Below, one piece after another: positions 18,573 to 32,465 of a DNA stretch of 64,000 nucleotides. Position 1 is the first letter of the stretch. Each line of letters opens with the position of its first letter. The translations under genes and the position numbers were made by a program. Source of the stretch: Bradyrhizobium icense (lineage in GTDB: Bacteria; Pseudomonadota; Alphaproteobacteria; Rhizobiales; Xanthobacteraceae); NCBI RefSeq assembly GCF_001693385.1, contig NZ_CP016428.1:124001-188000 (forward strand), given 5' to 3'. The notes beneath the pieces are model-generated. The model saw nothing but the letters and a program-made list of their open reading frames with translations, was not told the DNA's origin and ran no database searches.

Positions 18573-19745
18573 ATGATTATTGAACCGCGCGTGCGAGGTT
18601 TCATCTGCACGACGGCACATCCTGTCGGCTGCGCCGGCAATGTCCGCGACCAGATCGCTTATGTTCTGCGCCAGGGGCCCGCTCCGGGGTGCCCCAAGCG
18701 CGTCGCCGTGCTGGGATGTTCGACGGGTTACGGCCTCGCGAGCCGCATCGTTGCGACTTTCGCCGGCGGAGCGGAAACCATCGGCGTGTCGTTGGAGCGC
18801 GAGCCTTCGGCAAGCAGGACGGGCAGCGCTGGCTGGTACAACAACCGCGCATTTGAGAGCGAGGCTCAGAGGATCGGACGATCGCCCCTCACGCTTGAGG
18901 GCGACGCCTTCTCCGACGAGTTGAAGAAAACTTTCATCGACCGTGTCCGCGAAAAGTTTGGACAACTGGACATGCTGGTCTACAGCATGGCCGCTCCGGT
19001 CCGCACGGATCCAGTCACGGGCAAGACTTATCGCTCGGCGATCAAGCCGCTAGGCGCCCCCGTCGAAATCAAGACCTTGAACACTGAAACGGGCGAGGTC
19101 TTCGAGACGACTCTTGCGCCGGCAAGTGAGGATGAAGGCGCCGCCACGGTAGCGGTGATGGGGGGCGATGACTGGAAGCGCTGGATCGACCAACTCGCGG
19201 ACGCCGGTGTTCTGGCGCCAGGCTTCCGGACGCTCAACTACACCTACATCGGCAGCGAACTGACGTGGCCCATCTACTGGAAAGGCACCCTTGGCCGCGC
19301 CAAGGTCGATCTCGACCGCAAGGCGGAAGAGATCCGGGGCCGGATCGGCCAGGACGCGGCCCGCGTGGTGGCGTTGAAGGCTGTGGTCACCCAGGCGAGT
19401 TCGGCCATTCCCGTGGTGCCGCTCTATGGGACGGTGCTGTTCAAGGTAATGAAGCAACTCGGGCTCCACGAAGGATGCATCGAACAGATCGATCGCCTGT
19501 TCCGGACTCGCCTTGGCCCGGGTGTCGAAGTTGACGAGGCGCGGCGCATCAGGCTCGACGACTGGGAGCTTTCTCACGAAGTTCAGGCGGAGGTGTTGCG
19601 ACGATGGCCCCTCCTCTCCACCGAAACGCTCGGCGAATTGGCCGACCTTCCAGAATACAGGAGCCAATTCCTTCGCCTGTTCGGCTTTGGCATCGACGGC
19701 ATCGACTACTCACAGGACGTGGACCCCCGCGTCGTGCCGGGTTAA
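18573..19745 (+). CDS. fabV: FabV, trans-2-enoyl-ACP/CoA reductase
   Basis: 390 residues. It opens with the FabV signature IIEPRVRGFICTTAHPVGC and has LGCSTGYGLASRI for NADH binding and the active site Tyr235-x8-Lys244 (YWKGTLGRAK), later SSAIPVVPLYGTV and LHEGCIEQIDR. It is not the shorter FabI (about 260-270 residues, Tyr-x6-Lys). FabV does the last reduction of each elongation cycle and is intrinsically insensitive to triclosan. It occupies the slot where relatives, as I recall, carry fabI. GGAG lies 9 nt upstream of ATG. Confidence 0.95.
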   Translation: MIIEPRVRGFICTTAHPVGCAGNVRDQIAYVLRQGPAPGCPKRVAVLGCSTGYGLASRIVATFAGGAETIGVSLEREPSASRTGSAGWYNNRAFESEAQRIGRSPLTLEGDAFSDELKKTFIDRVREKFGQLDMLVYSMAAPVRTDPVTGKTYRSAIKPLGAPVEIKTLNTETGEVFETTLAPASEDEGAATVAVMGGDDWKRWIDQLADAGVLAPGFRTLNYTYIGSELTWPIYWKGTLGRAKVDLDRKAEEIRGRIGQDAARVVALKAVVTQASSAIPVVPLYGTVLFKVMKQLGLHEGCIEQIDRLFRTRLGPGVEVDEARRIRLDDWELSHEVQAEVLRRWPLLSTETLGELADLPEYRSQFLRLFGFGIDGIDYSQDVDPRVVPG

Positions 19746-19786
19746 GCCACTCGGGAAGGTCCATCCCGGCTGCGTTCGATTGCGTC

Positions 19787-20383
19787 TCACCCCGCTGCGA
19801 TCTTCTCCGCGCGCTGAAACGCCGCGCGCGCCGCGCAGCGGTCGATATAGGCATCGAATGATGGCCGCGGCGGCACCATCTTGAACAGCCGCACCGCAAA
19901 ATTCAGCCCCGAGCCGAGCATGATGTCGGCGGCCGAAAACTTCTCGCCGAGAATCCAGGGGCTCTCCTGCAAGGCGGCATCGAGCACATCGAACGTCTGC
20001 GCCGCACTTCCCCATGCCGCCGTGCTCGCCGGCACCTCCAGCTTGGTAAAGAGCTGGATCAGCGCCGGTTCGATGCAGCTCGGCGAAAAGAACAACCACT
20101 GCAGGTACCTTGCGCGCAGCGGATCGGTCGCGGCCGGTGCGAGATTGGTTTCCGGATAGCGGTCGGCGATATAAGCACAGATCGCGGCGGCTTCCCCGAG
20201 CGCGGCGTCGCCGTCCTTCAGCCCAGGCACCTTGCCCATCGGATTGACCGCGAGATATTCCGGCGCCTTCTGCGCGCCCGTAGTGATGTCGGTGAGCACG
20301 CGCTCATAAGGCAGCCCGGCTTCTTCCAGCAGCCAGATCGCGGAGAAGGAGCGGGAGCGCGGCGACCAGTAGAGTTGGATCAT
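19787..20383 (-). CDS. Glutathione S-transferase family protein
   Basis: 198 residues. N-terminal thioredoxin-fold domain (about 1-78) with SPRSRSFSAIWLLEEAGLPYE, the cis-Pro region NPMGKVPGL and the glutathione-binding GEAAAICAYIADRYP; then an all-helical domain containing WILGEKFSAADIMLG. A soluble cytoplasmic enzyme conjugating or reducing with glutathione; the substrate is not predictable. Convergent with fabV, 41 bp apart. Confidence 0.92.
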   Translation of the reverse strand: MIQLYWSPRSRSFSAIWLLEEAGLPYERVLTDITTGAQKAPEYLAVNPMGKVPGLKDGDAALGEAAAICAYIADRYPETNLAPAATDPLRARYLQWLFFSPSCIEPALIQLFTKLEVPASTAAWGSAAQTFDVLDAALQESPWILGEKFSAADIMLGSGLNFAVRLFKMVPPRPSFDAYIDRCAARAAFQRAEKIAAG

Positions 20384-20574
20384 GGGATGAACCTTTCTTC
20401 GGCGTGGACGAACGGCGCTTGTTCATTGCGCGTCTACCGCGAATTGGCAATGCACTACGCCTGGAACTAACGAGCCGTGCTCCAACGACATGTTGGTCAA
20501 CTTTATTTCGCACGCCGGATCGGTTGACGATTTCCGGAGTCCCGACCCACCGTGGTCTCGCTATGCAGGGGTGC

Positions 20575-21027
20575 TTAGTCGTTTCGCCAGCGATAATATT
20601 TCATGAAGCGGCCGATCGCCGGTTCGACCTCCTCCTTCTCGAACACAAAGCCTTCGCGCTCGTACCAGTGCCAAGCCTTTTCGTTCTCTCGCACGCAGCG
20701 CAGCCAGATTTCGTCCGGCAGATGTTTGCGCGTAAAAGCGAGTAGCTGGCGTCCGATGCTGTTGCCCTGATATTCCGGCGCGACGAACAATTGATCGAGA
20801 TAGCGATCGGGAAGATGCAACGCGAGCATCGCCGCCAATTTCCCGTTATCGTCGGCGACGTAGAGGCTCCAGCCCTTCTCCACCTCCATCGGGACGCGCG
20901 CACGGAGTTTTGCCAGCAGGGCATCGCTGGCATCCTCCAATCCGGTCGAGGCCCAGCTCTCCATCCAGATGCGGGCGACCTCATCGTACTCGTCGGCGCG
21001 GGCGAGGCGGATGATCGGTTGTGACAT
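20575..21027 (-). CDS. GNAT-family N-acetyltransferase
   Basis: 150 residues. The acetyl-CoA site is DQLFVAPEYQGNSIGRQLLAF, and the C-terminal VRENEKAWHWYEREGF is the usual end of the fold. Substrate unknown. The frame is open further upstream into the end of oxyR, but the ATG at 21027 gives a normal length and avoids that overlap; it starts MSQPIIRLARADEYDE. It is 29 bp downstream of oxyR on the same strand and may be co-transcribed. Confidence 0.85.
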   Translation of the reverse strand: MSQPIIRLARADEYDEVARIWMESWASTGLEDASDALLAKLRARVPMEVEKGWSLYVADDNGKLAAMLALHLPDRYLDQLFVAPEYQGNSIGRQLLAFTRKHLPDEIWLRCVRENEKAWHWYEREGFVFEKEEVEPAIGRFMKYYRWRND

Positions 21028-21056
21028 GGTCGATATCTCCCGAGGCGCCCGGCCGG

Positions 21057-21995
21057 TCAGGTCCGTGATTTCCGTGATGACGATCCCGTCTTGCGCTGTT
21101 CGCGCAATGCGTCGGCCGCGAGGCAAACCACTTCGGAGATTTGCTGGAGCTGTCCGGCGAGCGGGCTCGTCCTGCGCCAGACCATGCCGATGGTTCGCGA
21201 CGGCTGCGGATTCCTGAAGCGGGCGACGGAGACCTGTGCCGAGCGCGTTTCTACAGCGACCGCCATTTCAGGGATCAGGGTGACGCCGATGCCGGCGCCG
21301 ACCATTTGCACGAGCGTCGACAGTGAGCTCGCATCCAGGACTTCCCGCGGCGGCGAGGATTGCATGTTGCAGAACGACAGCGCCTGATCGCGGAAACAAT
21401 GACCCTCCTCGAGCAGCAAGAGTCGCATTTCACGCAGCATTTCATGGCTCGGCACCGGCGTGTCCTCATCCTCGCCCGGCCGCACAAGGAGGAAATTTTC
21501 CGAAAAGCAGGCGACCTCGGTCAGCGAAGGTTCTGATACGGGCAGGGCAACGATTGCGGTATCGAGCCGGCCCTCCGTGACCTCCTTGATCAGCTTCGGC
21601 GTCAAAGTTTCGCGCACATGAATATCGAGCTCGGGATGCAAGCGCGCGAGATGCTCGATCACCTTGGGCAAGAGATAGGGCGCGATCGTCGGGATCATGC
21701 CGATGCGTAAGCGCCCCGCGAGCCGGTCGCGTGCGGCACGCGCAAAATCTCCGAGTTCATCGACCGAGCGCAGGATGTCGCGGACGCGCTGGACGATCTC
21801 TTCGCCGAATTTCGTCAGCGTCACCTGTCGTGCGCTTCGCTCCAGCAGCACGCCGCCGAGGATTTCTTCCATTTCCTTGATCTGCATCGACAGCGCCGGC
21901 TGCGAGATCGAACACTCGTCCGCCGCGCGTCCGAAATGGCCGTGACGCGCCAGCGCATCGAAGTAGCGGAGCTGTCGGAGCGTGACCTGTATCAT
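21057..21995 (-). CDS. oxyR: OxyR, peroxide-sensing LysR regulator
   Basis: 312 residues. LysR helix-turn-helix in the first 60 residues, then a sensing domain with Cys200 and Cys209 (GHCFRDQALSFC), matching the redox pair Cys199/Cys208 of E. coli OxyR. Peroxide forms the disulfide and activates defence genes. The divergent katG 104 bp away is the expected target. C-terminal tail is Ser/Lys/Arg rich. Confidence 0.94.
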   Translation of the reverse strand: MIQVTLRQLRYFDALARHGHFGRAADECSISQPALSMQIKEMEEILGGVLLERSARQVTLTKFGEEIVQRVRDILRSVDELGDFARAARDRLAGRLRIGMIPTIAPYLLPKVIEHLARLHPELDIHVRETLTPKLIKEVTEGRLDTAIVALPVSEPSLTEVACFSENFLLVRPGEDEDTPVPSHEMLREMRLLLLEEGHCFRDQALSFCNMQSSPPREVLDASSLSTLVQMVGAGIGVTLIPEMAVAVETRSAQVSVARFRNPQPSRTIGMVWRRTSPLAGQLQQISEVVCLAADALREQRKTGSSSRKSRT

Positions 21996-24252
<2,257 letters not shown>

Positions 24253-24280
24253 TCCCCACGAGAGCCATCTGCAAAAACAA

Positions 24281-24307
24281 AAAGGGCGGCCGAGAGGCCG
24301 CCCTTTT
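24281..24307. terminator. Bidirectional intrinsic terminator between katG and the superoxide dismutase gene
   Basis: aaagggcggcc (24281-24291), loop gaga, ggccgcccttt (24296-24306): an 11-bp GC-rich stem with a T-run on the plus strand and A-rich flank on the other side (T-run for the minus strand). It serves the convergent genes. Confidence 0.9.
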
Positions 24308-24321
24308 CACATCGAATGCGA

Positions 24322-25068
24322 TCACACGCCGAGCGTACCGGCCTTCGCCGCAGCATAACGCTCCGCGATCTTGGCCCAGTTCACCGTATTCCACCACGCC
24401 TTCAGATAATCCGCGCGGCGGTTCTGGTAGTTCAGGTAATAGGCGTGCTCCCAGACGTCGTTACCCATCAGCGCGCGCCTGCCGTCCATCATCGGGTTGT
24501 CCTGGTTCGGGCGGGTCTCGATCGCAAGCTTGCCGTCCTTGCTGACGGTGACGAACACCCAGCCCGAGCCGAACTGACGACCGCCGGCGGCATTAAAATC
24601 ATTCTGGAATTTTTCCATGCCGCCGAGGTCACGGTCGATCGCCGCCAGCACCTCGCCCTCCGGCTTGCCGCCGTTCGGGCCCATGATCTCCCAGAACATG
24701 GTGTGGTTGGCATGGCCGCCGAGATTGTTGCGGACGGTGAACTTGATGCTGTCGTCGAGCGCATTCAGGTTGCCGAGCACGTCCTCGATCTTCGCCGTGC
24801 CCAATTGCGAATGGGACTTGGCGACGTTGTTGAGGTTGGCGACATAGGCTGCATGATGCTTGCCGTGGTGGATTTCCATCGTCTTGGCGTCGATGTGGGG
24901 CTCGAACGCATTGGTCGGATAGGTCAGCGGCGGCAGCGTGAACGGCCCAGTTGGGGCGGCGGCCGGGGCGGGAGCAGCGGCCTGCGCGAAGACGAGACGT
25001 GGGGCTGCAGCCACGGCCGCGATACCGGTTGCAGCAAACATCAAATGGCGCCGGGATATGGATGACAT
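24322..25068 (-). CDS. Tat-exported Fe/Mn superoxide dismutase
   Basis: 248 residues. The N-terminus SSISRRHLMFAATGIAAVAAA is a twin-arginine signal, cleaved near residue 28 (VFAQA), and is followed by an Ala/Pro spacer. The mature domain has His ligands in EIHHGKHHAAYV and GGHANHTMFWE, then Asp and His in GNDVWEHAYYLNY. It converts superoxide to peroxide in the periplasm. Export of a folded, metal-loaded enzyme explains the Tat signal. Iron versus manganese preference is not certain. Convergent with katG. Confidence 0.93.
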   Translation of the reverse strand: MSSISRRHLMFAATGIAAVAAAPRLVFAQAAAPAPAAAPTGPFTLPPLTYPTNAFEPHIDAKTMEIHHGKHHAAYVANLNNVAKSHSQLGTAKIEDVLGNLNALDDSIKFTVRNNLGGHANHTMFWEIMGPNGGKPEGEVLAAIDRDLGGMEKFQNDFNAAGGRQFGSGWVFVTVSKDGKLAIETRPNQDNPMMDGRRALMGNDVWEHAYYLNYQNRRADYLKAWWNTVNWAKIAERYAAAKAGTLGV

Positions 25069-25241
25069 CGACTTCTCCTTAACTGTAGGTGAGCTTGGTG
25101 ACTGTGTGCGCCGTAGGCCGCTGCGCGCGGCAAGTTACGGGTGAGGAGCGGGATCGGGTTTCGTTTTCTTTCCTTATACTCCTGCGACGGAATCGCACAG
25201 GTGCCGCGGTCCTGGCAGTGTAACTCGGGCAGCCAACAAAA

Positions 25242-25265
25242 AAGGGCGGCCGTTCGGCCGCCCTC
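25242..25265 (-). terminator. Intrinsic terminator downstream of pnp
   Basis: gggcggccg (25244-25252), loop tt, cggccgccc (25255-25263), with A-rich plus-strand flank at 25235-25243 that reads as a T-run on the minus strand. It closes the rimP-to-pnp operon 25 bp after the pnp stop and closely resembles the katG/SOD terminator. Confidence 0.9.
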
Positions 25266-25287
25266 TTGTTCACATTTTAGCGATGTC

Positions 25288-27444
<2,157 letters not shown>

Positions 27445-27729
27445 AGTGGTCTTCTTTCATGGGTTCATGAGCGAACGGAGCCCAAAAACACAAAGACCAT
27501 GCGCAAGATGGCGGGACGTTGATCGCAACATGAGATCAGCATCCGGCGATCCTGCCATGGTCCTTGTCTTTCGGATGGCGTCCATCCTCTCGGCAGTCAT
27601 GGGCACCTTGCCCTGTCCAGCGGCCGGATTGCTGCTGGACGTTTGTCGAGCACGATCCTTGTCGGATGATGCTCCTTGCGCATGATCGTCTCCAAAAACT
27701 GGAGTCCGGTTTCCTCGGAAAATCATGCG
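27445..27729. other. rpsO-pnp spacer with hairpins and a dispersed palindrome
   Basis: No gene. Holds a 7-bp stem gtccagc (27615-27621)/gctggac (27634-27640), a small stem ctcca/tggag (27690-27704), and a repeat-like element bounded by gcatgat (27680) and atcatgc (27722-27728) resembling a common Bradyrhizobium palindrome. In other bacteria this spacer has an RNase III processing hairpin for pnp autoregulation; the stems here are candidates only. Confidence 0.5.
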
Positions 27730-27752
27730 AAAACGCGCGCAAACTGCGCGCG
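27730..27752 (-). terminator. Intrinsic terminator after rpsO
   Basis: On the minus strand an 8-bp stem cgcgcgca/tgcgcgcg with loop gtt is followed by TTTTC. It lies 10 bp after the rpsO stop and should end part of the upstream transcript before pnp. Confidence 0.75.
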
Positions 27753-27762
27753 CACACTCAAA

Positions 27763-28032
27763 TCAACGACGAATGTTATGCTTTTCGAGCAACGCCTTGT
27801 AACGCGCCTCGTCCTTCTTCTTGATGTAGTCGAGAAGGGAGCGGCGCGTCGACACGAGCTTCAGGAGACCGCGGCGTGAATGATTGTCCTTCACGTGGGT
27901 CTTGAAGTGGCCCGTGAGGTTGTTGATGCGTTCCGACAGGATCGCAACCTGGACCTCGGGCGAGCCGGTGTCGCCGGCTTTGGTGGCATTCGTCTTGATG
28001 ACTTCCGCTTTGCGTTCGGCGGTAATCGACAT
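27763..28032 (-). CDS. rpsO: 30S ribosomal protein S15
   Basis: 89 residues, the standard S15 length. Signatures include [21 protein letters not shown] and [22 protein letters not shown], the loops that bind the 16S rRNA central domain. The ATG at 28032 fits the family; a start two codons upstream overlaps truB. Two bases separate it from the truB stop. Confidence 0.98.
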   Translation of the reverse strand: MSITAERKAEVIKTNATKAGDTGSPEVQVAILSERINNLTGHFKTHVKDNHSRRGLLKLVSTRRSLLDYIKKKDEARYKALLEKHNIRR

Positions 28033-28034
28033 CG

Positions 28035-29168
28035 TCAAACTCTCTCATTGCTGCGACCGGGACTGGCAGTCAGCCCGGTCAGGTTGAACACGCGCTTGGG
28101 GATGAGTTCGCCATTGCCAATTTCGGCAAGCGCCAAAAGGCGGCCTGCCACCGTGACATAGACTGTGCCGCTACTATTGGGCGCATCCCGTCCGCGCAAC
28201 AAAACGGCCTGGCCCCGGTGGAGCCTTGCCGCATCAGCCCGTGTGACGGCCAGTGCCGGGATGTCGTCCAGCGCGGTCTCAACGGGCAAAAGCGCGTCGG
28301 CGAGGCTTCCCTCGCCAGACGCGGCTCTATTGCACAAAGCCTCCAACTCTTCCAGCGGAATCATGTCCGTCTCGCGGAACGGGCCGACCAGGGTCCGCCG
28401 CAACGCGCAGATATGGCCGAAACAGCCCAGAATCCGGCCGATATCGCGGGCCAGCGCCCGGACATAGGTGCCCTTACCGCACTCCGCCTCGAACACGGAC
28501 TGGCCGTTATCTCCATGTTCTACAAGGGTTAATTCGTGAATCTCGACCGGCCGGGGCTTCAATTCGACGGTTTCGCCGTCCCGCGCCAGGTCATAGGCCC
28601 GCTCGCCCTGAACCTTGATCGCCGAATACTGCGGCGGGATCTGCTCAATCAGGCCGGTGAACTGGGGCAGCAGGGCCCGGATGGCATCCGCCGACGGGCG
28701 GAGCTCGCTGGTCTGGGTCACCCGCCCCTCGGTATCGTCGGTGTCGCGCTCCTCGCCCCAGGCGACCGTGAAACGGTAGCGCTTGCGGCCGTCCATCACG
28801 AACGGAACCGTCTTGGTGGCCTCGCCGAGTGCGATCGGCAGGCCGCCGGACGCCAGCGGATCGAGCGTACCGGCATGGCCGGCGCGCTTGGCCTGGAACA
28901 GGCGTTTGAGCACCGCAACCGCATGCGTCGAAGTCATGCCGATCGGCTTGTCGAGAATCACCCAGCCATGAACGTCGCGCTTGTCGCGTCGCGGCTGGTT
29001 GTTCTGGCGCGGCTGCTTGTTGTGACGCGGGTCGTTGTTGGTGCGGCGTTTGCCGTCGTCGACGTGGCGTTCACCATCGTTGCGCGAATCGGAAAAAATA
29101 TTTTTCTCAGCGTCGTGCGAATCGGCAGTTTGCTGCTCGACCACGCGGTTGGCGGTGGGCATCGTCAT
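28035..29168 (-). CDS. truB: tRNA pseudouridine-55 synthase TruB
   Basis: 377 residues. Catalytic Asp in [19 protein letters not shown], family motifs [13 protein letters not shown] and [13 protein letters not shown]. It converts U55 of tRNA to pseudouridine. The first about 60 residues are an extra hydrophilic tail rich in Asn, Arg, His, Gln and Asp, not found in short TruB proteins and probably disordered. The ATG at 29168 overlaps the rbfA stop as TGATG. Confidence 0.96.
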   Translation of the reverse strand: MTMPTANRVVEQQTADSHDAEKNIFSDSRNDGERHVDDGKRRTNNDPRHNKQPRQNNQPRRDKRDVHGWVILDKPIGMTSTHAVAVLKRLFQAKRAGHAGTLDPLASGGLPIALGEATKTVPFVMDGRKRYRFTVAWGEERDTDDTEGRVTQTSELRPSADAIRALLPQFTGLIEQIPPQYSAIKVQGERAYDLARDGETVELKPRPVEIHELTLVEHGDNGQSVFEAECGKGTYVRALARDIGRILGCFGHICALRRTLVGPFRETDMIPLEELEALCNRAASGEGSLADALLPVETALDDIPALAVTRADAARLHRGQAVLLRGRDAPNSSGTVYVTVAGRLLALAEIGNGELIPKRVFNLTGLTASPGRSNERV

Positions 29169-29581
29169 CACTTGTCGTCCGAATCGGGTGCGAGGTCTCT
29201 CTGCACCGCAGGTGTTCTCAGTAATTTCTCGATCCGTTCCGCTTCATCGAATCGTTCGTCGACGCGAAAGCGAAGGTCGGGAGCAAATTTTAAGTTAACG
29301 CGATGCGCGATCTCGCCGCGCAGGAACTTCTTGTTGCGCTCGAGCGCCGCAATCACGACGTCGGTGTCGCGCCCACCGAGCGGCATCACGTAAATCGTCG
29401 CGAGTTTCAGGTCCGGCGACATTCGCACCTCGGGAACGGTGATGATGTGGCCTTCGAGGTCGGGGTCGTGCACGTTACCGTGCGATAGAATATCGGCGAG
29501 CGCATGGCGTACGGTCTCGCCAACGCGCAATTGGCGTTGCGAGCCGCCGGGAGCGGAACTCTTGTTGTGGTGGCGGGGCAT
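29168..29581 (-). CDS. rbfA: Ribosome-binding factor A
   Basis: 137 residues with the KH-like fold: [32 protein letters not shown] and [26 protein letters not shown]. It binds the 30S subunit and helps mature the 16S 5' end. N-terminal [17 protein letters not shown] is the usual basic leader. It overlaps truB by one base. Confidence 0.97.
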   Translation of the reverse strand: MPRHHNKSSAPGGSQRQLRVGETVRHALADILSHGNVHDPDLEGHIITVPEVRMSPDLKLATIYVMPLGGRDTDVVIAALERNKKFLRGEIAHRVNLKFAPDLRFRVDERFDEAERIEKLLRTPAVQRDLAPDSDDK

Positions 29582-29598
29582 TGCTGTCTCTCAAAGCC

Positions 29599-29686
29599 GT
29601 CATGCCCGCGCTAGTCGCGGGCATCCACGTCTTGCTTGTTTAATCAGGATCAGGACGTGGATGGCCGGAACGAGTCCGGCCATGAC
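29599..29686. repeat. Palindromic dispersed repeat inside the infB-rbfA spacer
   Basis: Left part gtcatgcccgcg...cgcgggcatccacgtc and right part gacgtggatggccgg...ccggccatgac (ending 29686) are themselves palindromic and mutually complementary in their outer and inner segments, forming a long hairpin. A half-copy with the same ends is at 53590-53624. It falls within an essential operon. Confidence 0.75.
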
Positions 29687-29734
29687 GTCACACTTTCAGT
29701 CAATAAAATCCCAGGCTCTTCGCAAGATTTGGAC

Positions 29735-32389
29735 TTACAGAGAGCGCTGGATCGTCTCCACGCGGTAACACTCGATCACGTCGCCGACACGCATGTCGCC
29801 GTAATTCTCGAACGCCATGCCGCATTCCTGGCCGGACTGCACTTCCTTCACTTCATCCTTGAAGCGTTTCAGCGTCGAGAGCTTGCCTTCGTGCACCACG
29901 ACGTTGTCGCGGATCAGGCGAACGTTGGCGCCACGCTCCACGGTGCCGTCGGTAACGCGGCAGCCGGCGACCTTGCCGACCTTGGAAATGTTGAACACTT
30001 CCAGGATCTGGGCATTGCCCAGCATGGTTTCGCGCAGCGTCGGCGCGAGCAGGCCGGACATCGCCTTTTTGATGTCGTCCACGAGATCGTAGATGATGTT
30101 GTAGTAGCGGATCTCGATGCCGTTGCGCTTGGCGGCCGCGGCGGCTTCCTTGTTGGCGCGCACCGAGAAGCCGATGATCGCGGCATTGAAACCCTCTGCC
30201 AGCGTGACGTCGGATTCGGAGATGCCGCCGACACCCGCATGCAGGATGCGCGCGGCCACTTCCTCGGTGCCGAGTTTTTCCAGCGAACCCAAAATGGCTT
30301 CGAGCGAGCCCTGCACGTCGGCTTTGACGATCAGCGGGAATTCCTTGCGGCCCGCGGTCTTGAGCTGCGACATCATCTGTTCGAGCGAGCCGCGCATGCC
30401 GGAAATCGAGGCGGCGGCATTCTCGCGCTTCTGGTGGGCGCGATAGCTCGTCACCTGCCGGGCGCGGGCTTCGTTCTCGACCACCGCGAGGCGGTCGCCC
30501 GCTTCCGGCGGGCCGTTGAAGCCGAGCACCTCGACCGGTACCGAAGGTCCGGCCTCGTCGATGTTCTCGCCCTGGTCGGAGATCAGCGCGCGGACGCGGC
30601 CCATTTCGGCGCCGGCCACGATGATGTCGCCGACACGAAGCGTGCCGCGCTGGACCAGCACGGTCGCGACCGGACCGCGGCCGCGATCGAGCTTGGCTTC
30701 GATCACGGTGCCTTCGGCAGGCCGTTCGGAGTTGGTCTTGAGGTCGAGCAGTTCGGCCTGCAACGCGATCATTTCCAAGAGCTTGTCGAGATTGGTCTTG
30801 TTCTTGGCGGAGACCTCGACGTCGACGACTTCACCGCCGAACGATTCGACCTGAACCTCGTGCTGCAAGAGTTCGGTACGCACGCGTTCCGGCTTGGCGT
30901 CGGGCTTGTCGATCTTGTTGATCGCCACGATCATCGGCACCTTCGCCGCCTTGGCGTGGTTGATCGCTTCTACCGTCTGCGGCATGACGCCGTCATCGGC
31001 CGCCACCACCAGGATCACGATGTCGGTGACCTTGGCGCCGCGCGCACGCATCGCGGTGAACGCGGCGTGGCCGGGCGTATCGATGAAGGTGATCTTCTTG
31101 CCGCTCTCCGGCGAGGTCACCTGGTAGGCGCCGATATGCTGGGTGATGCCGCCGGCTTCGCCCGACACCACGTTGGCGTGGCGCAGCGCGTCGAGCAGCG
31201 AGGTCTTGCCGTGGTCGACATGGCCCATCACGGTGACGACCGGCGAGCGCGGCTCGGTATCGGTGGAATCGTCGACGACGTCGAACAGGCCTTCTTCAAC
31301 GTCGGACGCGGCGACGCGCTTGACGGTGTGGCCCAGTTCCTCGGCGATCAGCTGCGCGGTATCGGCATCGATCACGTCGGTGATCTTGTGCATCGCGCCC
31401 TGCTTCATCAGCATGCGGATGACGTCGACCGCGCGCTCCGACATGCGGTTGGCGAGTTCCTGGATGGTGATCGCTTCCGGGATCGTGACCTCGCGGACCA
31501 GCTTTTCCTTCGGCTCGTTGGAGGCATGGCCCTTCAGGCGCTGGGTGCGGCGGCGGAACGAGGCAATCGAACGCTCGCGCACGTCATCATTGAGCGCGGT
31601 GACCACAGTCAGGCGGCCGCGCTCCTTTTGCGGGCCGGGCTTGTGGGTGGTCTTGGGAGCGGCTACGGGGCGCATCGCGCCGCCGGGGCCACGCCGAACC
31701 TGACGCGGACCTTCGTCTTCATCGGAACCGTCGGCGGCAACGCCCGGGGCGCGCGCGGGCGGCACAACCGCTGGCCGGGCGCCGGACGGGCGGGCAGCAG
31801 CGGGGCGCGCCGCGGCGGGTGCCGGCGTCGTTGCGGCGGGCTTGGCCTCGGCCTCGCCAAATCGCTTCTTGGCCTCGACTTCGGCCTTGCGCTTGGCTTC
31901 CTCTTCCTGGCGGTGCCGTTCTTCCTCCGCCTTGCGGCGGGCTTCAGCGGCCTCGCGTTCGGCCTGCTCGATGCCTTCGCGGCTGGCGCGGCGCTTGGCC
32001 TCTTCCTCGGCCAGCCGGCGTTCTTCGATTTCACGCACCTTGGCGTCGGCCAGCGCGCTGGCACGGGCGGAACGCTCGTCTTCCGTCAGCGTTCTCAAAA
32101 CCACGCCCGAACCGCCGCGCGGTGCGGCACCCGGCGTTGCCGCAGGGCGGGAGAGGGGGGGCTTTGCAGCCGGCGCCGCCTTGGCGGCGGCCGGCTCGGG
32201 CGCATGGGTCTCAGCGGCGGGCGCATCGCCGCCGACGCGGCGCTTGCCGCGCTTTTCGACCACGACCTGCTTGGTCCGGCCATGGCTGAAGCTCTGGCGC
32301 ACGGTGCCCGTCTCGACCCGCGGCTTCAGCGTCAAGGTCTTGGTCGGGACACTCAAAGTCTTGTCGCCAGGCGTTTTGGTATCAACCAT
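29735..32389 (-). CDS. infB: Translation initiation factor IF-2
   Basis: 884 residues. A long N-terminal region (about 1-260) is rich in Ala, Pro, Glu, Arg and Lys with a charged coiled coil ([20 protein letters not shown]); then an IF2_N motif ([19 protein letters not shown]), the GTPase domain with G1 GHVDHGKTS near residue 386, DTPGHAAF and NKIDKPDA, and beta-barrel domains. It loads initiator fMet-tRNA on the 30S. Seventy-six bases after ylxR. Confidence 0.98.
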   Translation of the reverse strand: MVDTKTPGDKTLSVPTKTLTLKPRVETGTVRQSFSHGRTKQVVVEKRGKRRVGGDAPAAETHAPEPAAAKAAPAAKPPLSRPAATPGAAPRGGSGVVLRTLTEDERSARASALADAKVREIEERRLAEEEAKRRASREGIEQAEREAAEARRKAEEERHRQEEEAKRKAEVEAKKRFGEAEAKPAATTPAPAAARPAAARPSGARPAVVPPARAPGVAADGSDEDEGPRQVRRGPGGAMRPVAAPKTTHKPGPQKERGRLTVVTALNDDVRERSIASFRRRTQRLKGHASNEPKEKLVREVTIPEAITIQELANRMSERAVDVIRMLMKQGAMHKITDVIDADTAQLIAEELGHTVKRVAASDVEEGLFDVVDDSTDTEPRSPVVTVMGHVDHGKTSLLDALRHANVVSGEAGGITQHIGAYQVTSPESGKKITFIDTPGHAAFTAMRARGAKVTDIVILVVAADDGVMPQTVEAINHAKAAKVPMIVAINKIDKPDAKPERVRTELLQHEVQVESFGGEVVDVEVSAKNKTNLDKLLEMIALQAELLDLKTNSERPAEGTVIEAKLDRGRGPVATVLVQRGTLRVGDIIVAGAEMGRVRALISDQGENIDEAGPSVPVEVLGFNGPPEAGDRLAVVENEARARQVTSYRAHQKRENAAASISGMRGSLEQMMSQLKTAGRKEFPLIVKADVQGSLEAILGSLEKLGTEEVAARILHAGVGGISESDVTLAEGFNAAIIGFSVRANKEAAAAAKRNGIEIRYYNIIYDLVDDIKKAMSGLLAPTLRETMLGNAQILEVFNISKVGKVAGCRVTDGTVERGANVRLIRDNVVVHEGKLSTLKRFKDEVKEVQSGQECGMAFENYGDMRVGDVIECYRVETIQRSL

Positions 32390-32465
32390 TCAGCAAGTCC
32401 TAATCTCGTTAGCGTTGTGCGTTTTCCGCACCGTCATTGAAGCAGGTCTTCGGAACCGATCTTCG

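Noticed and set aside
29636..32440. Very long plus-strand frame (934 codons) opposite infB
   Set aside because: Low-complexity His/Asp/Arg-rich translation mirroring infB; no recognisable domain.
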